Of a stretch of 64,000 nucleotides of DNA, positions 43,476 through 52,158 are shown piece by piece (position 1 is the stretch's first letter; every line of letters begins with the position of its first letter). The translations under genes and the position numbers were made by a program. Below the pieces are notes generated by a model. It saw only the letters and a program-made list of their open reading frames with translations, did no database searches and was not told the origin of the DNA. Source of the DNA: Pseudomonadota bacterium. Its GTDB lineage: Bacteria; Pseudomonadota; Alphaproteobacteria; Rhodospirillales; Magnetospirillaceae. Where the stretch lies: positions 24,744-88,743 of the forward strand of contig JAFAAW010000157.1 of the NCBI GenBank assembly GCA_023426365.1, read 5' to 3'.

Positions 43476-44816
43476 ATGAGTCTCAGTGCGCTGCTGGAAG
43501 ACAGGGCCGCCGCCGGCCAGCCGGTCAGGGTCGGCCTGATCGGCGCGGGCAAGTTGGGAACGCTGTTCCTGGCCCAGGCGCGGCGCACCCCCGGCCTGCA
43601 TGTGGCCGCGGTGGCCGATAGCGACCCGGAACGCGGCGCCACCGCGCTGGCGCTGGCGCAATGGCCGCCGGCCAAGGCGGTGGCCCGCTCGCTGGCCGAT
43701 GCCTTGGCCGGCGGCGGCACCTGGGTGACCGCCGATCCGCTGGCGCTGTTCGAGCATGCGGGCCTGGACGTGGTGATCGAAGCCACCTCCCTGCCGGCCG
43801 ACGGCGTGCGCCATGCCCTTGCGGCCATTGACCGCGGCGTGCATGTGGTGATGGTCAACCTGAGCGCCGATACCCTGGCTGGTCCGCTGCTGGCCATGCG
43901 GGCACGGGAACGCAATGTGGTCTATTCCCTGGCCTATGGCGACCAGCCGGCCCTGATCTGCGAACTGGTGGACTGGGCGCGCGCCTGCGGGTTCGAGGTG
44001 GCCGCCGCCGGGCGCGGCACCCGCTGGCTGCCGGGCTATCAGAACGCCACCCCCGACAGCGTCTGGCAGCATTGGGGCACCACGCCGGAACGGGCCAAGG
44101 CGGCGGGCATGAACGCCCGGGTGTTCACCGCCTCGGTGGATGGCAGCCGCGCCGCCATGCAACTGGCGGCGGTCGCCAACGCCACCGGCCTGCGGGTGCC
44201 TGGCGGCGGGGTGCAGACCCCGCCCTGCGGCGCCCACGACCTGGCCCGCATCCTCAAGCCCCATTGGGATGGCGGCCGGCTGGAACAGATGGGCCAGGTG
44301 GAAATGGTGTCCTCGCTGGAAGCCGACGGCCGTGCCGTGTTCAACGACCTGCGCTGGGGGGTGTTCGTCACTTTCACCTCGCCGGGCGAATACGCCCTGC
44401 AATGCTTCGGCGAGTACGGCCTGCCCACCGACAGCGGCGGCGGCTATGCGGCGCGCTGGCGCGCGCACCACATGGCGGGGATGGAAGCCGGCATCTCGGT
44501 GGCGTCGGCGGCGCTGCTGGGCGTGCCGACCGGCTGTCCGCGCACCTTCGTCGCCGACGTGGTGGCGGTGGCGAAGGCCGATCTGGCCCCCGGCACCCAG
44601 TTGGACGGGGCCGGCGGCTTCACCGTCTATGGCCGCCTGCTGCCGTCCGAGGATTCGGTGCGCCAGGGATTCCTGCCGCTGGCGCTCAGCCACGGCGCCA
44701 CCCTGGCGCGCGCGGTGCCCGCCGGCCAGACCGTGACCTGGAGCGACGTCGTGCTGGCCGAGGACGACCCGTTGGTGGCGCTGCGCCGCGAGTTGGAGGA
44801 CTGGCTGCGCGCTTGA
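43476..44816 (+). CDS. NAD(P)-binding oxidoreductase with C-terminal SAF domain (homoserine dehydrogenase-like)
   Basis: 446 residues from the ATG at 43476, with a GGGGG stretch upstream; the frame is open further upstream but without homology. The N-terminal Rossmann motif VGLIGAGKLGTLFLAQ and the DVVIEATSLPADGVRHAL strand are homoserine dehydrogenase-like. The C-terminal 80 residues (GQTVTWSDVVLAEDDPLVALRRELE, cited in part) form a SAF domain, as in sialic acid/antifreeze proteins. This combination is known as a family of dehydrogenases of unknown substrate. It is followed 67 bases later by speB. Confidence 0.82.
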   Translation: MSLSALLEDRAAAGQPVRVGLIGAGKLGTLFLAQARRTPGLHVAAVADSDPERGATALALAQWPPAKAVARSLADALAGGGTWVTADPLALFEHAGLDVVIEATSLPADGVRHALAAIDRGVHVVMVNLSADTLAGPLLAMRARERNVVYSLAYGDQPALICELVDWARACGFEVAAAGRGTRWLPGYQNATPDSVWQHWGTTPERAKAAGMNARVFTASVDGSRAAMQLAAVANATGLRVPGGGVQTPPCGAHDLARILKPHWDGGRLEQMGQVEMVSSLEADGRAVFNDLRWGVFVTFTSPGEYALQCFGEYGLPTDSGGGYAARWRAHHMAGMEAGISVASAALLGVPTGCPRTFVADVVAVAKADLAPGTQLDGAGGFTVYGRLLPSEDSVRQGFLPLALSHGATLARAVPAGQTVTWSDVVLAEDDPLVALRRELEDWLRA

Positions 44817-44883
44817 CGGCGCCGCCTTTGTCTTGGCCGGGCGAATGCCTATACTCCGCCCACCTTTCCGCCGGAGACCCGCC

Positions 44884-45771
44884 ATGGCCCTGACGCCCAC
44901 CTTCGCCCTGCCGCCCACCTTCCTGGGTACCGCCAACCGCGACCCCAAGGCGCGGCTGGCCGTGGCTGGCGTGCCCTTCGACCTGGGCACCACCAACCGG
45001 CCGGGCGCGCGCATGGCGCCCACCGCCATCCGTGTCGCCAGCCGCATGCTGGTGGACGGCGAGAACCCGGCCAACTGGCGCGATCCTTCGGCCATGGGCG
45101 TGGCCGATGTGGGCGATTTCGCCATCGCGCTGGGCGACATTCCCGCCTCACTGGCGCTGATCGAGCAGCAGGCCGCCGCCTTCGGCCATCTGGTCACGCT
45201 GGGCGGCGACCACACGGTGACGCTGCCGCTGTTGCGCGCGCTCCGGAAACGGGTGGGCGAACCGCTGGGCCTGGTGCATTTCGACGCGCACGTGGACACC
45301 TGGCCCGACAATTTCGGCCAGGTCCTGGCGCATGGCTCGGTGCTGTGGCACGTCCTCGAGGAGGGGCTGGTGGACCCGGCGCGCATGGTGCAGGTCGGCA
45401 TCCGCAGCCCGGTGCAAAAGGACGTGCACGACTGGGCGCCGGCCCGGGGCGTCACCGTGATCACCGCCGAGGACGTGCACCTGTCCAACCCGGGGGCGGT
45501 GGCCGAGCGGGTGCGCGCCATCGTCGGCGGCGGCCCGGCCTATCTGTCCTTCGACATCGACGCGCTGGACCCCGCCTTCGCCCCCGGCACCGGCACGCCC
45601 GAAGTGGGCGGATTGGCCACCTGGCAGGCCATGGGCGTCCTGAAGCGCCTGGGCGGGCTGGACTGGCGGGGCATGGACGTGGTCGAGGTGGCGCCGCCCT
45701 TCGACCATGCCGAACTGACCGCCCTGGCCGCCGCCTCGGTGGCGTGGACCTACCTGTCGCTGATCCCATAG
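44884..45771 (+). CDS. speB: Agmatinase/ureohydrolase
   Basis: 295 residues. The binuclear manganese motifs are complete: GGDHT, HFDAHVDTW and SFDIDALDPAFAPGTGTPE. The ureohydrolase family covers agmatinase, arginase and guanidinobutyrase; the GDHT and DIDALDPAFAPGTGTPE forms favour agmatinase, which gives putrescine plus urea. The neighbouring decarboxylase and homospermidine synthase genes support a polyamine role. Confidence 0.88.
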   Translation: MALTPTFALPPTFLGTANRDPKARLAVAGVPFDLGTTNRPGARMAPTAIRVASRMLVDGENPANWRDPSAMGVADVGDFAIALGDIPASLALIEQQAAAFGHLVTLGGDHTVTLPLLRALRKRVGEPLGLVHFDAHVDTWPDNFGQVLAHGSVLWHVLEEGLVDPARMVQVGIRSPVQKDVHDWAPARGVTVITAEDVHLSNPGAVAERVRAIVGGGPAYLSFDIDALDPAFAPGTGTPEVGGLATWQAMGVLKRLGGLDWRGMDVVEVAPPFDHAELTALAAASVAWTYLSLIP

Positions 45772-45877
45772 GAGCAGCTTGCGAGGGGGGCTTGGCGCCC
45801 GCCTCTCCCCATGCGTGGTCGCGTGTCCTTCCCCATTCAGAGTATGCCATCGGGGAACGGACGCGAGCTATTGGGGC

Positions 45878-45906
45878 TTGATCACGCTGTGGTCTGGGCG
45901 TATATA
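45878..45906 (+). promoter_or_regulatory. Candidate sigma-70 promoter of the polyamine leader
   Basis: TTGATC (45878-45883) and TATATA (45901-45906) are separated by exactly 17 bases, the ideal spacing. A transcript from here would carry a leader of about 350 nucleotides. Confidence 0.5.
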
Positions 45907-46074
45907 GGCGCCCAGACGCATAACGCACGTGCCAATGGCCCTGGCGGCGGATTGCCGCGCACCTGTGGTTGGCGGGGTGTTTTCATCCTGCCAGGGGGGT
46001 CAAGCAACGACGGACGCGTCCTTTTCGGTGGAGAGTCGGTCTAGTGGGCCGGCAGCCCCTTAAGGGAGGTGGAC

Positions 46075-46131
46075 ATGGTCGTTACGACCCACGGGTGCAA
46101 CCCGATCCTCATCAATATCTCCAGTACCTGA
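46075..46131 (+). CDS. Candidate leader peptide upstream of ornithine decarboxylase
   Basis: An 18-codon frame encodes MVVTTHGCNPILINISST and ends at TGA 46129-46131. AGGGAGGT at 46063-46070 is one of the strongest ribosome binding sites in the window and is correctly spaced. A hairpin follows 14 bases after the stop, and the decarboxylase ATG lies 131 bases downstream. By analogy with ornithine- or polyamine-sensing leader peptides such as speFL, it could control decarboxylase expression. It has no sequence relation to speFL that I can see. Confidence 0.45.
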   Translation: MVVTTHGCNPILINISST

Positions 46132-46262
46132 CGGCAGCGGGGCCGGCACGATTTTTCGTGCTCTGACCGCGCTGTCGTTACCTTCGAGCCGTGCTCTTGG
46201 GATATAATGTCCCTTGGGAGCGCGCCCCGTCGCTGTCTCGCTGTCGCGAGGAGGTTCTGGCC

Positions 46263-47543
46263 ATGAGCCACATGCGTTTCCGCCAAACTGTCGCCCCCAT
46301 CCGCCGCTCGTCCGAGTCGCGGATCGGTTCGCGGCATCGGGCACTGCCCACCGTCGCCGAGGTCGTTCAGGCCGAACGCCCCAGCGTGCCGCTGCACTGC
46401 CTGCGGCCCGACGTCGCGCGCGAGGCGGCGCGCCACTTCATCGACCGGTTTCCCGGCCAGGTGCTCTACGCGGTCAAGTGCAACCCCGAGCCGGCGCTGC
46501 TGCGCGCCCTGTGGGCGGGCGGCGTGCGTCACTTCGACTGTGCTTCGGCCGGCGAGGTGCGGCTGGTGCGCCATCTGCTGCCCGAGGCCCGCATCCACTT
46601 CATGCATCCGGTGAAATCCCGCGCCGCCATCCGCGAGGCGTGGGAATGGCACGGCGTGGCCGACTTCGTCCTCGACAGCGCGGCGGAACTGTCCAAGATC
46701 CTGGACGAGACCTCGGGCGCGACCGGCGATCTGGGCCTGGTGGTCCGCCTGGCCCTGCCCAGGGGCGGCGCGGTCTACGACCTGTCCGGCAAGTTCGGCG
46801 CCGAGCGCGACGAGGCGGTGCGCCTGCTGCGGCTGTGCCGCACGGTCGCCGCCCGCGTCGGCCTGTGCTTCCATGTGGGCAGCCAGTGCCTGGACCCGTC
46901 GGCTTGGGAGCGCGCGCTTGACCTGGCCGGCCAGGTGATCGCCGAGGCCGGTGTCACGCTGGATATCCTCGACATCGGCGGCGGCTTCCCGGTCAGCTAT
47001 CCCGACGTCGCCCCGCCGCCGCTGGACGATTTCATGGCCGCCATCCGGCGCGGCGTCGCACGCCTGAACCTGCCCGCCTGGACAGAATTGTGGTGCGAAC
47101 CCGGCCGCGCGCTGGTCGCCCCGGCGGCGTCGGTGGTGGTCCGCGTCGAGGCGCGGCGCGGCGACGCCCTTTACATCAACGACGGCATCTACGGCAGCCT
47201 GTCCGATGCCGGCGTGCCCGCTTTCCGCTTTCCGTGCCGGCTGGTCCGCGCCAATGGCGCACAACCGTCCGGCCCGGTGGTTCCCTTCAGCCTGTTCGGC
47301 CCGACCTGCGATTCGGCCGACCGGATGAAGGGGCCGTTCCTGCTGCCCGCCGATGCCCGCGAGGGCGATTGGATCGAAATCGGGCAGCTGGGCGCCTATG
47401 GCGCCTGCCTGAGAACCGCGTTCAACGGGTTCGACCAGGCGGCGATGGTCGAGGTCCGCGACCGGCCGCTGCTGGAGACCCCCGGATACCACCGGCCCGA
47501 ACACCACGGGACCGGCGTTTCCGGAGTGGGACGCGCCGCGTAA
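46263..47543 (+). CDS. Ornithine/lysine decarboxylase (PLP fold type III)
   Basis: 426 residues from the ATG at 46263, with GAGGAGG upstream; an ATG at 46191 would add 24 non-conserved residues. The PLP lysine is in YAVKCNP, with CFHVGSQC, LDIGGGFPVSY, CEPGR, and the catalytic Cys in GPTCDSADR. This matches the alphaproteobacterial ornithine decarboxylases related to eukaryotic ODC. It makes putrescine; lysine may also be used. It is followed by the homospermidine synthase gene. Confidence 0.92.
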   Translation: MSHMRFRQTVAPIRRSSESRIGSRHRALPTVAEVVQAERPSVPLHCLRPDVAREAARHFIDRFPGQVLYAVKCNPEPALLRALWAGGVRHFDCASAGEVRLVRHLLPEARIHFMHPVKSRAAIREAWEWHGVADFVLDSAAELSKILDETSGATGDLGLVVRLALPRGGAVYDLSGKFGAERDEAVRLLRLCRTVAARVGLCFHVGSQCLDPSAWERALDLAGQVIAEAGVTLDILDIGGGFPVSYPDVAPPPLDDFMAAIRRGVARLNLPAWTELWCEPGRALVAPAASVVVRVEARRGDALYINDGIYGSLSDAGVPAFRFPCRLVRANGAQPSGPVVPFSLFGPTCDSADRMKGPFLLPADAREGDWIEIGQLGAYGACLRTAFNGFDQAAMVEVRDRPLLETPGYHRPEHHGTGVSGVGRAA

Positions 47544-47644
47544 CAAGAACGGTCGGGACGGGCCGGCACCGCGGGCGGAACCGCCACCCGCGGTGTTGGC
47601 TTTCATCACCGGCACCGTAGCGTTTTGGAGGGGAGTTTTAGGGA

Positions 47645-49057
47645 ATGAGCAAGCATGCCACCTTCGCCGGCCGCCTGGTCTTCGTCGGCTTCGGCAGCAT
47701 CGGCCAGGGCACCCTGCCGCTGATCTTGCGGCATTTCGACATCACTCCGGCCCAGATCACCATCGTCACTGCCGACGAACGGGGCCGCGAAATCGCCGAT
47801 CACTATGGCATCCGGTTCATTAACAACCCCCTCACGCGCGACAATTACCGCGACGTGCTGACGCCCATGCTGGGCCAGGGCGATTTCCTGCTCAACGTGT
47901 CGGTGGACGTGTCCTCGCTGGCGCTGGTCGAGCTGTGCTGGGAGCGCGGCGCGTCCTACCTGGACACCTGCATCGAACCGTGGGCCGGCGGCTACACCGA
48001 CCCGTCGCTGTCGCCGTCCCTGCGCACCAATTACGCCCTGCGCGAGCAGGCGCTGGCCATGCGCCGCAAGGCGCCGGCCGGCCTGTCCACCGCCGTCATG
48101 ACCCATGGCGCCAATCCCGGGCTGGTCAGCCACTTCATCAAGCAGGGCCTGCTGAACATCGCCCGCGACAGCGGCCTGGGCACGGACGTGCCGCGCGACC
48201 GCGACGGCTGGTCCAAACTGGCGGAAAGCCTGGGCGTCAAGACCATCCATGTGGCCGAGCGCGACACCCAGGTCGCCAACATCCCCAAGAAGGTGGGCGA
48301 ATTCGTCAACACCTGGTCCATCGACGGCTTCGTCGGCGAGGGCTGCCAGCCGGCCGAGCTGGGCTGGGGCACGCATGAGCGCCACTGGCCGGTCGATGCA
48401 CAGCGCCACGAATTCGGCTGCGACGCCGCCATCTATCTGATGCGGCCGGGCGCCAGCACCCGCGTGCGCACCTGGACGCCCAAGGAAGGCCCCTTCCACG
48501 GCTTCCTGATCACCCACAGCGAATCGATCTCCACCGCCGATTTCTACACCGTCAGGGACGGCGACCGGATCCGCTATCGCCCGACCGTGCACTACGCCTA
48601 TCACCCGTGCGACGACGCGGTGAACTCGCTGCACGAACTGGCCGGCAAGAACTGGCAGATGCAGCCGGAAATCCGCCTGATGGGCAAGGAGATCATCGAC
48701 GGCATCGACGAGCTGGGCGTTCTGCTGGCCGGACACGGCAAGGGCGCCTATTGGTTCGGCTCGCAATTGTCCATCGACGAGGCGCGCGCGCTCATTCCCC
48801 ACAACAGCGCCACCAGCCTGCAGGTCACCGCCGCCGTGCTGGGCGGCATGGTGTGGGCGCTGGAAAACCCCAACCGGGGCATGGTCGAGCCGGAGGACCT
48901 GGACTTCCATCGCGTCCTGGAAATCGCCACCCCCTATCTGGGGCCGGTGGTCGGCGCCTATACCGACTGGACCCCGCTGAGCGAGCGCGGCCAGTTGTTC
49001 CCCGAGGACCTGGATCATGACGACCCATGGCAGTTCAAGAACGTCCGGGTCTGGTAA
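47645..49057 (+). CDS. hss: Homospermidine synthase
   Basis: 470 residues, very near the size of the Blastochloris viridis enzyme. It starts with the NAD motif FVGFGSIGQGTLPL, and contains YLDTCIEPWAGGYTD and MTHGANPGLVSHF, both typical of Hss. It joins two putrescine molecules, or putrescine and spermidine, into sym-homospermidine with NAD as a prosthetic group. It lies 101 bases after the decarboxylase and ends in a strong terminator. Confidence 0.97.
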   Translation: MSKHATFAGRLVFVGFGSIGQGTLPLILRHFDITPAQITIVTADERGREIADHYGIRFINNPLTRDNYRDVLTPMLGQGDFLLNVSVDVSSLALVELCWERGASYLDTCIEPWAGGYTDPSLSPSLRTNYALREQALAMRRKAPAGLSTAVMTHGANPGLVSHFIKQGLLNIARDSGLGTDVPRDRDGWSKLAESLGVKTIHVAERDTQVANIPKKVGEFVNTWSIDGFVGEGCQPAELGWGTHERHWPVDAQRHEFGCDAAIYLMRPGASTRVRTWTPKEGPFHGFLITHSESISTADFYTVRDGDRIRYRPTVHYAYHPCDDAVNSLHELAGKNWQMQPEIRLMGKEIIDGIDELGVLLAGHGKGAYWFGSQLSIDEARALIPHNSATSLQVTAAVLGGMVWALENPNRGMVEPEDLDFHRVLEIATPYLGPVVGAYTDWTPLSERGQLFPEDLDHDDPWQFKNVRVW

Positions 49058-49061
49058 CGAC

Positions 49062-49086
49062 AAAGGGGCCGCAAGGCCCCTTTTCC
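49062..49086 (+). terminator. Rho-independent terminator after hss
   Basis: AAAGGGGCC-GCAA-GGCCCCTTT is a nine-pair stem with a stable GCAA tetraloop and T-rich tail, right after the hss stop. Confidence 0.9.
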
Positions 49087-49249
49087 GTTGCCCTCGGCCA
49101 CACCCATGACCATGGTATTAAGTCGGGACTAAAATCATCAACCAACATTTATTTTGGAATGAAAAATAACAGCTCTCGGGTTAGCACCTGATTGCATCGT
49201 AACGCACAAAACATCACTGTCCGCTCCACCAGGGAACATTCCAGCCTGG

Positions 49250-49660
49250 ATGGACGACATGCTGATTTCATGGAACGACCATTTCGCACTGGGGATCGAA
49301 GCGACCGATGCCGGCCATGGGCTGGTGATCGAGGCGATCAACCAGTTGAACGAGGCGACCACCGCCGAGCAGAGCGCCCGCGCCGCCGCGCGCCTGCTGC
49401 CGCGCCTGCGCCAGCATCTGGCCGCGCAGTTCGAGGCTGAGGCCGCGCTGATGGCCGACCTGCCGGCGACCACCCGCATCCCCCACGAGGCCGAACACCG
49501 CCGGATGATCGAGGTCCTGGACACCCTGGCCGTCGGCCAGGCTGCGGGCGGCGACGTCTCGGGCCTGCTGCTGCTCAATCTGGTGTGCTTTCTGGTGTCG
49601 CATCTGCGCGCCACCGACGGCGACACCTTTGCCGCCCACCGCTTTCAGGCCGCGGCCTGA
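49250..49660 (+). CDS. Hemerythrin domain protein
   Basis: 136 residues (ATG at 49250, or 49259 as an alternative). Hemerythrin ligand motifs occur in order: DAGHGLVI, RQHLAAQFEAEAALM, PHEAEHRRM and SHLRATDGD. It is the third hemerythrin domain in the window and most likely a cytoplasmic O2-binding protein. It converges with the ferredoxin gene across two hairpins. Confidence 0.85.
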   Translation: MDDMLISWNDHFALGIEATDAGHGLVIEAINQLNEATTAEQSARAAARLLPRLRQHLAAQFEAEAALMADLPATTRIPHEAEHRRMIEVLDTLAVGQAAGGDVSGLLLLNLVCFLVSHLRATDGDTFAAHRFQAAA

Positions 49661-49728
49661 CAGCCGGGCGGATCGGGGACACGTTCCCGCCTCCACCTCA
49701 GCCGAGGACACCCCCGCGAGGCGGGAAA

Positions 49729-49763
49729 AGGGAGGGAGTTTCGGGGGGCCGAACTCCCTCCCT
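49729..49763 (+). terminator. Hairpin after the hemerythrin gene
   Basis: AGGGAGGGAGTT (49729-49740) and AACTCCCTCCCT (49752-49763) form a 12-bp stem with an 11-base loop, followed by TGCATTTT. It probably ends the hemerythrin transcript. Confidence 0.6.
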
Positions 49764-49800
49764 TGCATTTTCGGGCCATCAGGCCCCTGCCCCGAAAGAC

Positions 49801-49837
49801 AAAGCCCCCGGCGCGGACGACGCGCCAGGGGCTTTTT
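49801..49837. terminator. Bidirectional terminator
   Basis: AAAGCCCC pairs with GGGGCTTT and GGCGCG pairs with CGCGCC inside it (one unpaired base on each side). TTTTT follows on the plus strand; on the minus strand the AAA becomes a short T-run. It separates the convergent hemerythrin and ferredoxin genes. Confidence 0.75.
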
Positions 49838-49858
49838 CATGTCCCGTTGCGGACGGGA

Positions 49859-50098
49859 TCAGCCGTGCAGCGAATTGTACTTCGCCATGAGCTGGTCCTG
49901 GGTCTCGGCGATGCCGGCGACGATGCAATCGGCCGGGCAGACCATCTGGCACTGGGGGGTGTCCTCGGCGCCGACGCACTCGGTGCAGCGGGCGGCGTCG
50001 ATCACGTAGATCACGTCACCGGCTGAGATGGCCTCGTTCGGACAGACGGAGACGCACGCGTCGCAGCTGGTGCAGTCGTCGGTGATCTTCAGCGACAT
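49859..50098 (-). CDS. YfhL-type 2[4Fe-4S] ferredoxin
   Basis: 79 residues. The first cluster motif is CTSCDACVSVCP and the second CTECVGAEDTPQCQMVCP, with the long loop typical of YfhL/Allochromatium-type low-potential ferredoxins. It is divergent from the korAB genes and is likely the electron acceptor or donor of that enzyme. In Thauera-type aromatic degraders a similar pairing feeds benzoyl-CoA reductase; no such reductase is in this window. Confidence 0.93.
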   Translation of the reverse strand: MSLKITDDCTSCDACVSVCPNEAISAGDVIYVIDAARCTECVGAEDTPQCQMVCPADCIVAGIAETQDQLMAKYNSLHG

Positions 50099-50418
50099 GG
50101 CTTTACCTCTCTAGATTTCCCCCGTCGGGCAACCCGGATGGCAACCCGACTGAACTGCGTATATCCCCCACGGGGGCGGGTTGACAATGACAATTCATCT
50201 TTCGCTGAAATGCCGCAGACCCCATACACAATGCAGTCATAATTCGCAGGTGCGCCGGTTGGGGGCGGCGGGTATGATCCTGTCCGCCGGCGTCGGGCAC
50301 CCGTCCCGAACCCCGGCCCCGGGCCTGCGACAGACGAGAAAATCGCGGCGCTTGCCCGCTGGTGAGAGGTCAACCTATGGCTTGGCTCGTCCGACGCGGG
50401 CCTTCGGGGGTAGAGAAG
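50099..50418. promoter_or_regulatory. Divergent promoter region of ferredoxin and korA
   Basis: 320 bases. Near the ferredoxin start, GGCAACCCG occurs twice (50128-50136 and 50140-50148), a 12-base direct repeat that could be an operator. A consensus -35, TTGACA, is at 50181-50186 on the plus strand, with a weak TGAAAT 19 bases later, giving a korA leader of about 200 nucleotides. Confidence 0.45.
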
Positions 50419-52155
50419 ATGACCAAGAGTTCGGGTGCTTCCTGTTCTGTTTCCATTGCCATGTGCGGCAGCGGCGGCGCCGGCGTGATGACCGCCGCCA
50501 ACATGCTGTTGGATGCCGCCGCCGATGCGGGCTATTACGCCCTGTTCGGCCGGTCCTCCGGGCCGCAGATCCGCGGCGGCGAGGCCGCCGCGCTGGTGCG
50601 CCTGAGCGCCGAGCCGGTCACCTCGGTGGACGACACCACCGAGATCCTGCTGGCCGTCGATTGGCAGAACGTGCACCGCTTCGCGGCCGAACTGCCGCTG
50701 GATGCGAACAGCGTCATCATCACCGACCCCACCCAGGGCGAGGTGCCCGAAGTCATGGCCAAGTCGGGCGCCCGCATCGTGGCGTTGCCCATGAAGGACC
50801 TGGCCAAGGAAATCCCCGGCGGCCGCCCCAACATGATCGCGCTGGGCGCGGTCAGCCAGTTGATCGGGCTGCCCATCGACATCGTGACCGAGGCGCTGGG
50901 CAAGTCGCTGAAGAAGAAGCGCGCCGACGCCTATGAGGCGTCGGTCGCCGCCGTGAAGAAGGGCGCCGAGGCGGCGCTGGCGCTGGGCGCCACCAAGCGC
51001 CTGCCGGCGGTGGGCGAAAAACCCAAGCGCTGGTCCATCACCGGCAACGAGGCCGCCGGCCTGGGCGCCGTGCGCGGCGGCGTCACCTTCTGCGCCGCCT
51101 ATCCCATCACCCCGGCCACCGAAATCCTGGAATGGCTGACCGGCGCCCTGCCCAAGATCGGCGGCACCTTCGTCCAGGCCGAAGACGAGCTGGCCTCCAT
51201 CAACATGTGCGTGGGCGCCTCCTTCGGCGGCGCGCCCTCGATCACCGCCACCGCCGGTCCGGGCCTGGCGCTGATGACCGAGGCGCTGGGCATGTCGCTG
51301 GCCTCCGAAACCCCCGTCGTGGTGGTGGACGTCCAGCGCGGCGGCCCCAGCACCGGCATTCCCACCAAGTCGGAACAGTCCGACCTGAACATCGCGCTGT
51401 ACGGCATGCATGGCGACGCCCCCCATCTGGTAGTGGCGCCCAATTCCATCGGCGACTGCCTGTTCACCACCCAATGGGCGGTGTATCTGGCCGAGACGCT
51501 GCAGACCCCGTGCATCGTGCTGTCCGAGCAGTCGCTGGGCCAGAGCCGCGGCATCATCCCCGCCCCGGCCGACGTGGCCTTCGTCGGCAAGCGGCTGATC
51601 GCGCAAAGCCCGGCCGAGGGCGAGAAGTTCAAGCGCTATGCGCTGACCAATACCGGCGTGTCGCCCATGCCGATCCCCGGCACCCCGGGCTGCCAGTACA
51701 CCGCCGACGGCCTGGAGCACACCGAGACCGGCCTGCCGTCGTCGCAGGCGGGCGACCACTTCGCCCAGAGCGACAAGCGCCTGCGCAAGCTGACGGGTCA
51801 TGATTTCGGCGACCATTGGGCCACCGTCGAAGGAGACGGCGACCTTGCCGTGATCACCTGGGGGTCGAGCACCGGCGCCGCCCGCGAGGCGGTGCTGCGC
51901 GCCCGCGCCGACGGGGTGCGGGCCAAGCTGATCTCGCTGCGCCTGCTGTCGCCGTCGCGGCCCGAGCACATGGCCAAGGCGCTGGCCGGGGTGCGGAAGG
52001 CGCTGGTGGTGGAGATGTCCCATCTGGGCCAGTTCCACAAATACCTGCGCGCCGAATACGACCTGCCGGAAACCCAGCTTCTGAACCGTGCCGGCCCGCT
52101 GCCCTTCCGCCCGCACGAAATTCATTCTCGCCTTCTTGCCATGGGGGGGAAGTAA
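50419..52155 (+). CDS. korA: 2-oxoacid (2-oxoglutarate) ferredoxin oxidoreductase, fused gamma-alpha subunit
   Basis: 578 residues from the ATG at 50419. Residues about 10-190 are the gamma domain (GSGGAGVMTAANMLL; SGPQIRGGEAAALVRL) and 200-578 the alpha domain (FCAAYPITPATEILEWL; ATAGPGLALMTEALGM). With the beta subunit it oxidatively decarboxylates a 2-oxoacid to the acyl-CoA and reduces ferredoxin, or runs in reverse for CO2 fixation. 2-oxoglutarate is the likeliest substrate by gene type, but pyruvate or others are possible. Confidence 0.93.
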   Translation: MTKSSGASCSVSIAMCGSGGAGVMTAANMLLDAAADAGYYALFGRSSGPQIRGGEAAALVRLSAEPVTSVDDTTEILLAVDWQNVHRFAAELPLDANSVIITDPTQGEVPEVMAKSGARIVALPMKDLAKEIPGGRPNMIALGAVSQLIGLPIDIVTEALGKSLKKKRADAYEASVAAVKKGAEAALALGATKRLPAVGEKPKRWSITGNEAAGLGAVRGGVTFCAAYPITPATEILEWLTGALPKIGGTFVQAEDELASINMCVGASFGGAPSITATAGPGLALMTEALGMSLASETPVVVVDVQRGGPSTGIPTKSEQSDLNIALYGMHGDAPHLVVAPNSIGDCLFTTQWAVYLAETLQTPCIVLSEQSLGQSRGIIPAPADVAFVGKRLIAQSPAEGEKFKRYALTNTGVSPMPIPGTPGCQYTADGLEHTETGLPSSQAGDHFAQSDKRLRKLTGHDFGDHWATVEGDGDLAVITWGSSTGAAREAVLRARADGVRAKLISLRLLSPSRPEHMAKALAGVRKALVVEMSHLGQFHKYLRAEYDLPETQLLNRAGPLPFRPHEIHSRLLAMGGK

Positions 52156-52158
52156 GCC

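Larger units (their letters stand above)
45772..46262 (+). other. Long leader/intergenic region before the decarboxylase gene
   Basis: 491 bases without a large gene. In order it has a promoter-like pair (45878-45906), a hairpin TCTGGGCG/CGCCCAGA (45893-45916), an 18-codon reading frame with a strong ribosome binding site (46075-46131), a hairpin GCACGA/TCGTGC (46146-46161), and a second TATAAT (46203-46208). The layout suggests a regulated leader. Confidence 0.55.

Noticed and set aside
41994..45521. Long minus-strand open frame across the prkA and polyamine genes
   Set aside because: It overlaps prkA, the oxidoreductase and speB in other frames and carries no family pattern.
46203..46208. 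TATAAT as the main decarboxylase promoter
   Set aside because: The -10 is perfect but the best -35 nearby (TTACCT) is weak and 19 bases away; the 45878-45906 pair has better spacing. It may still be a secondary start.
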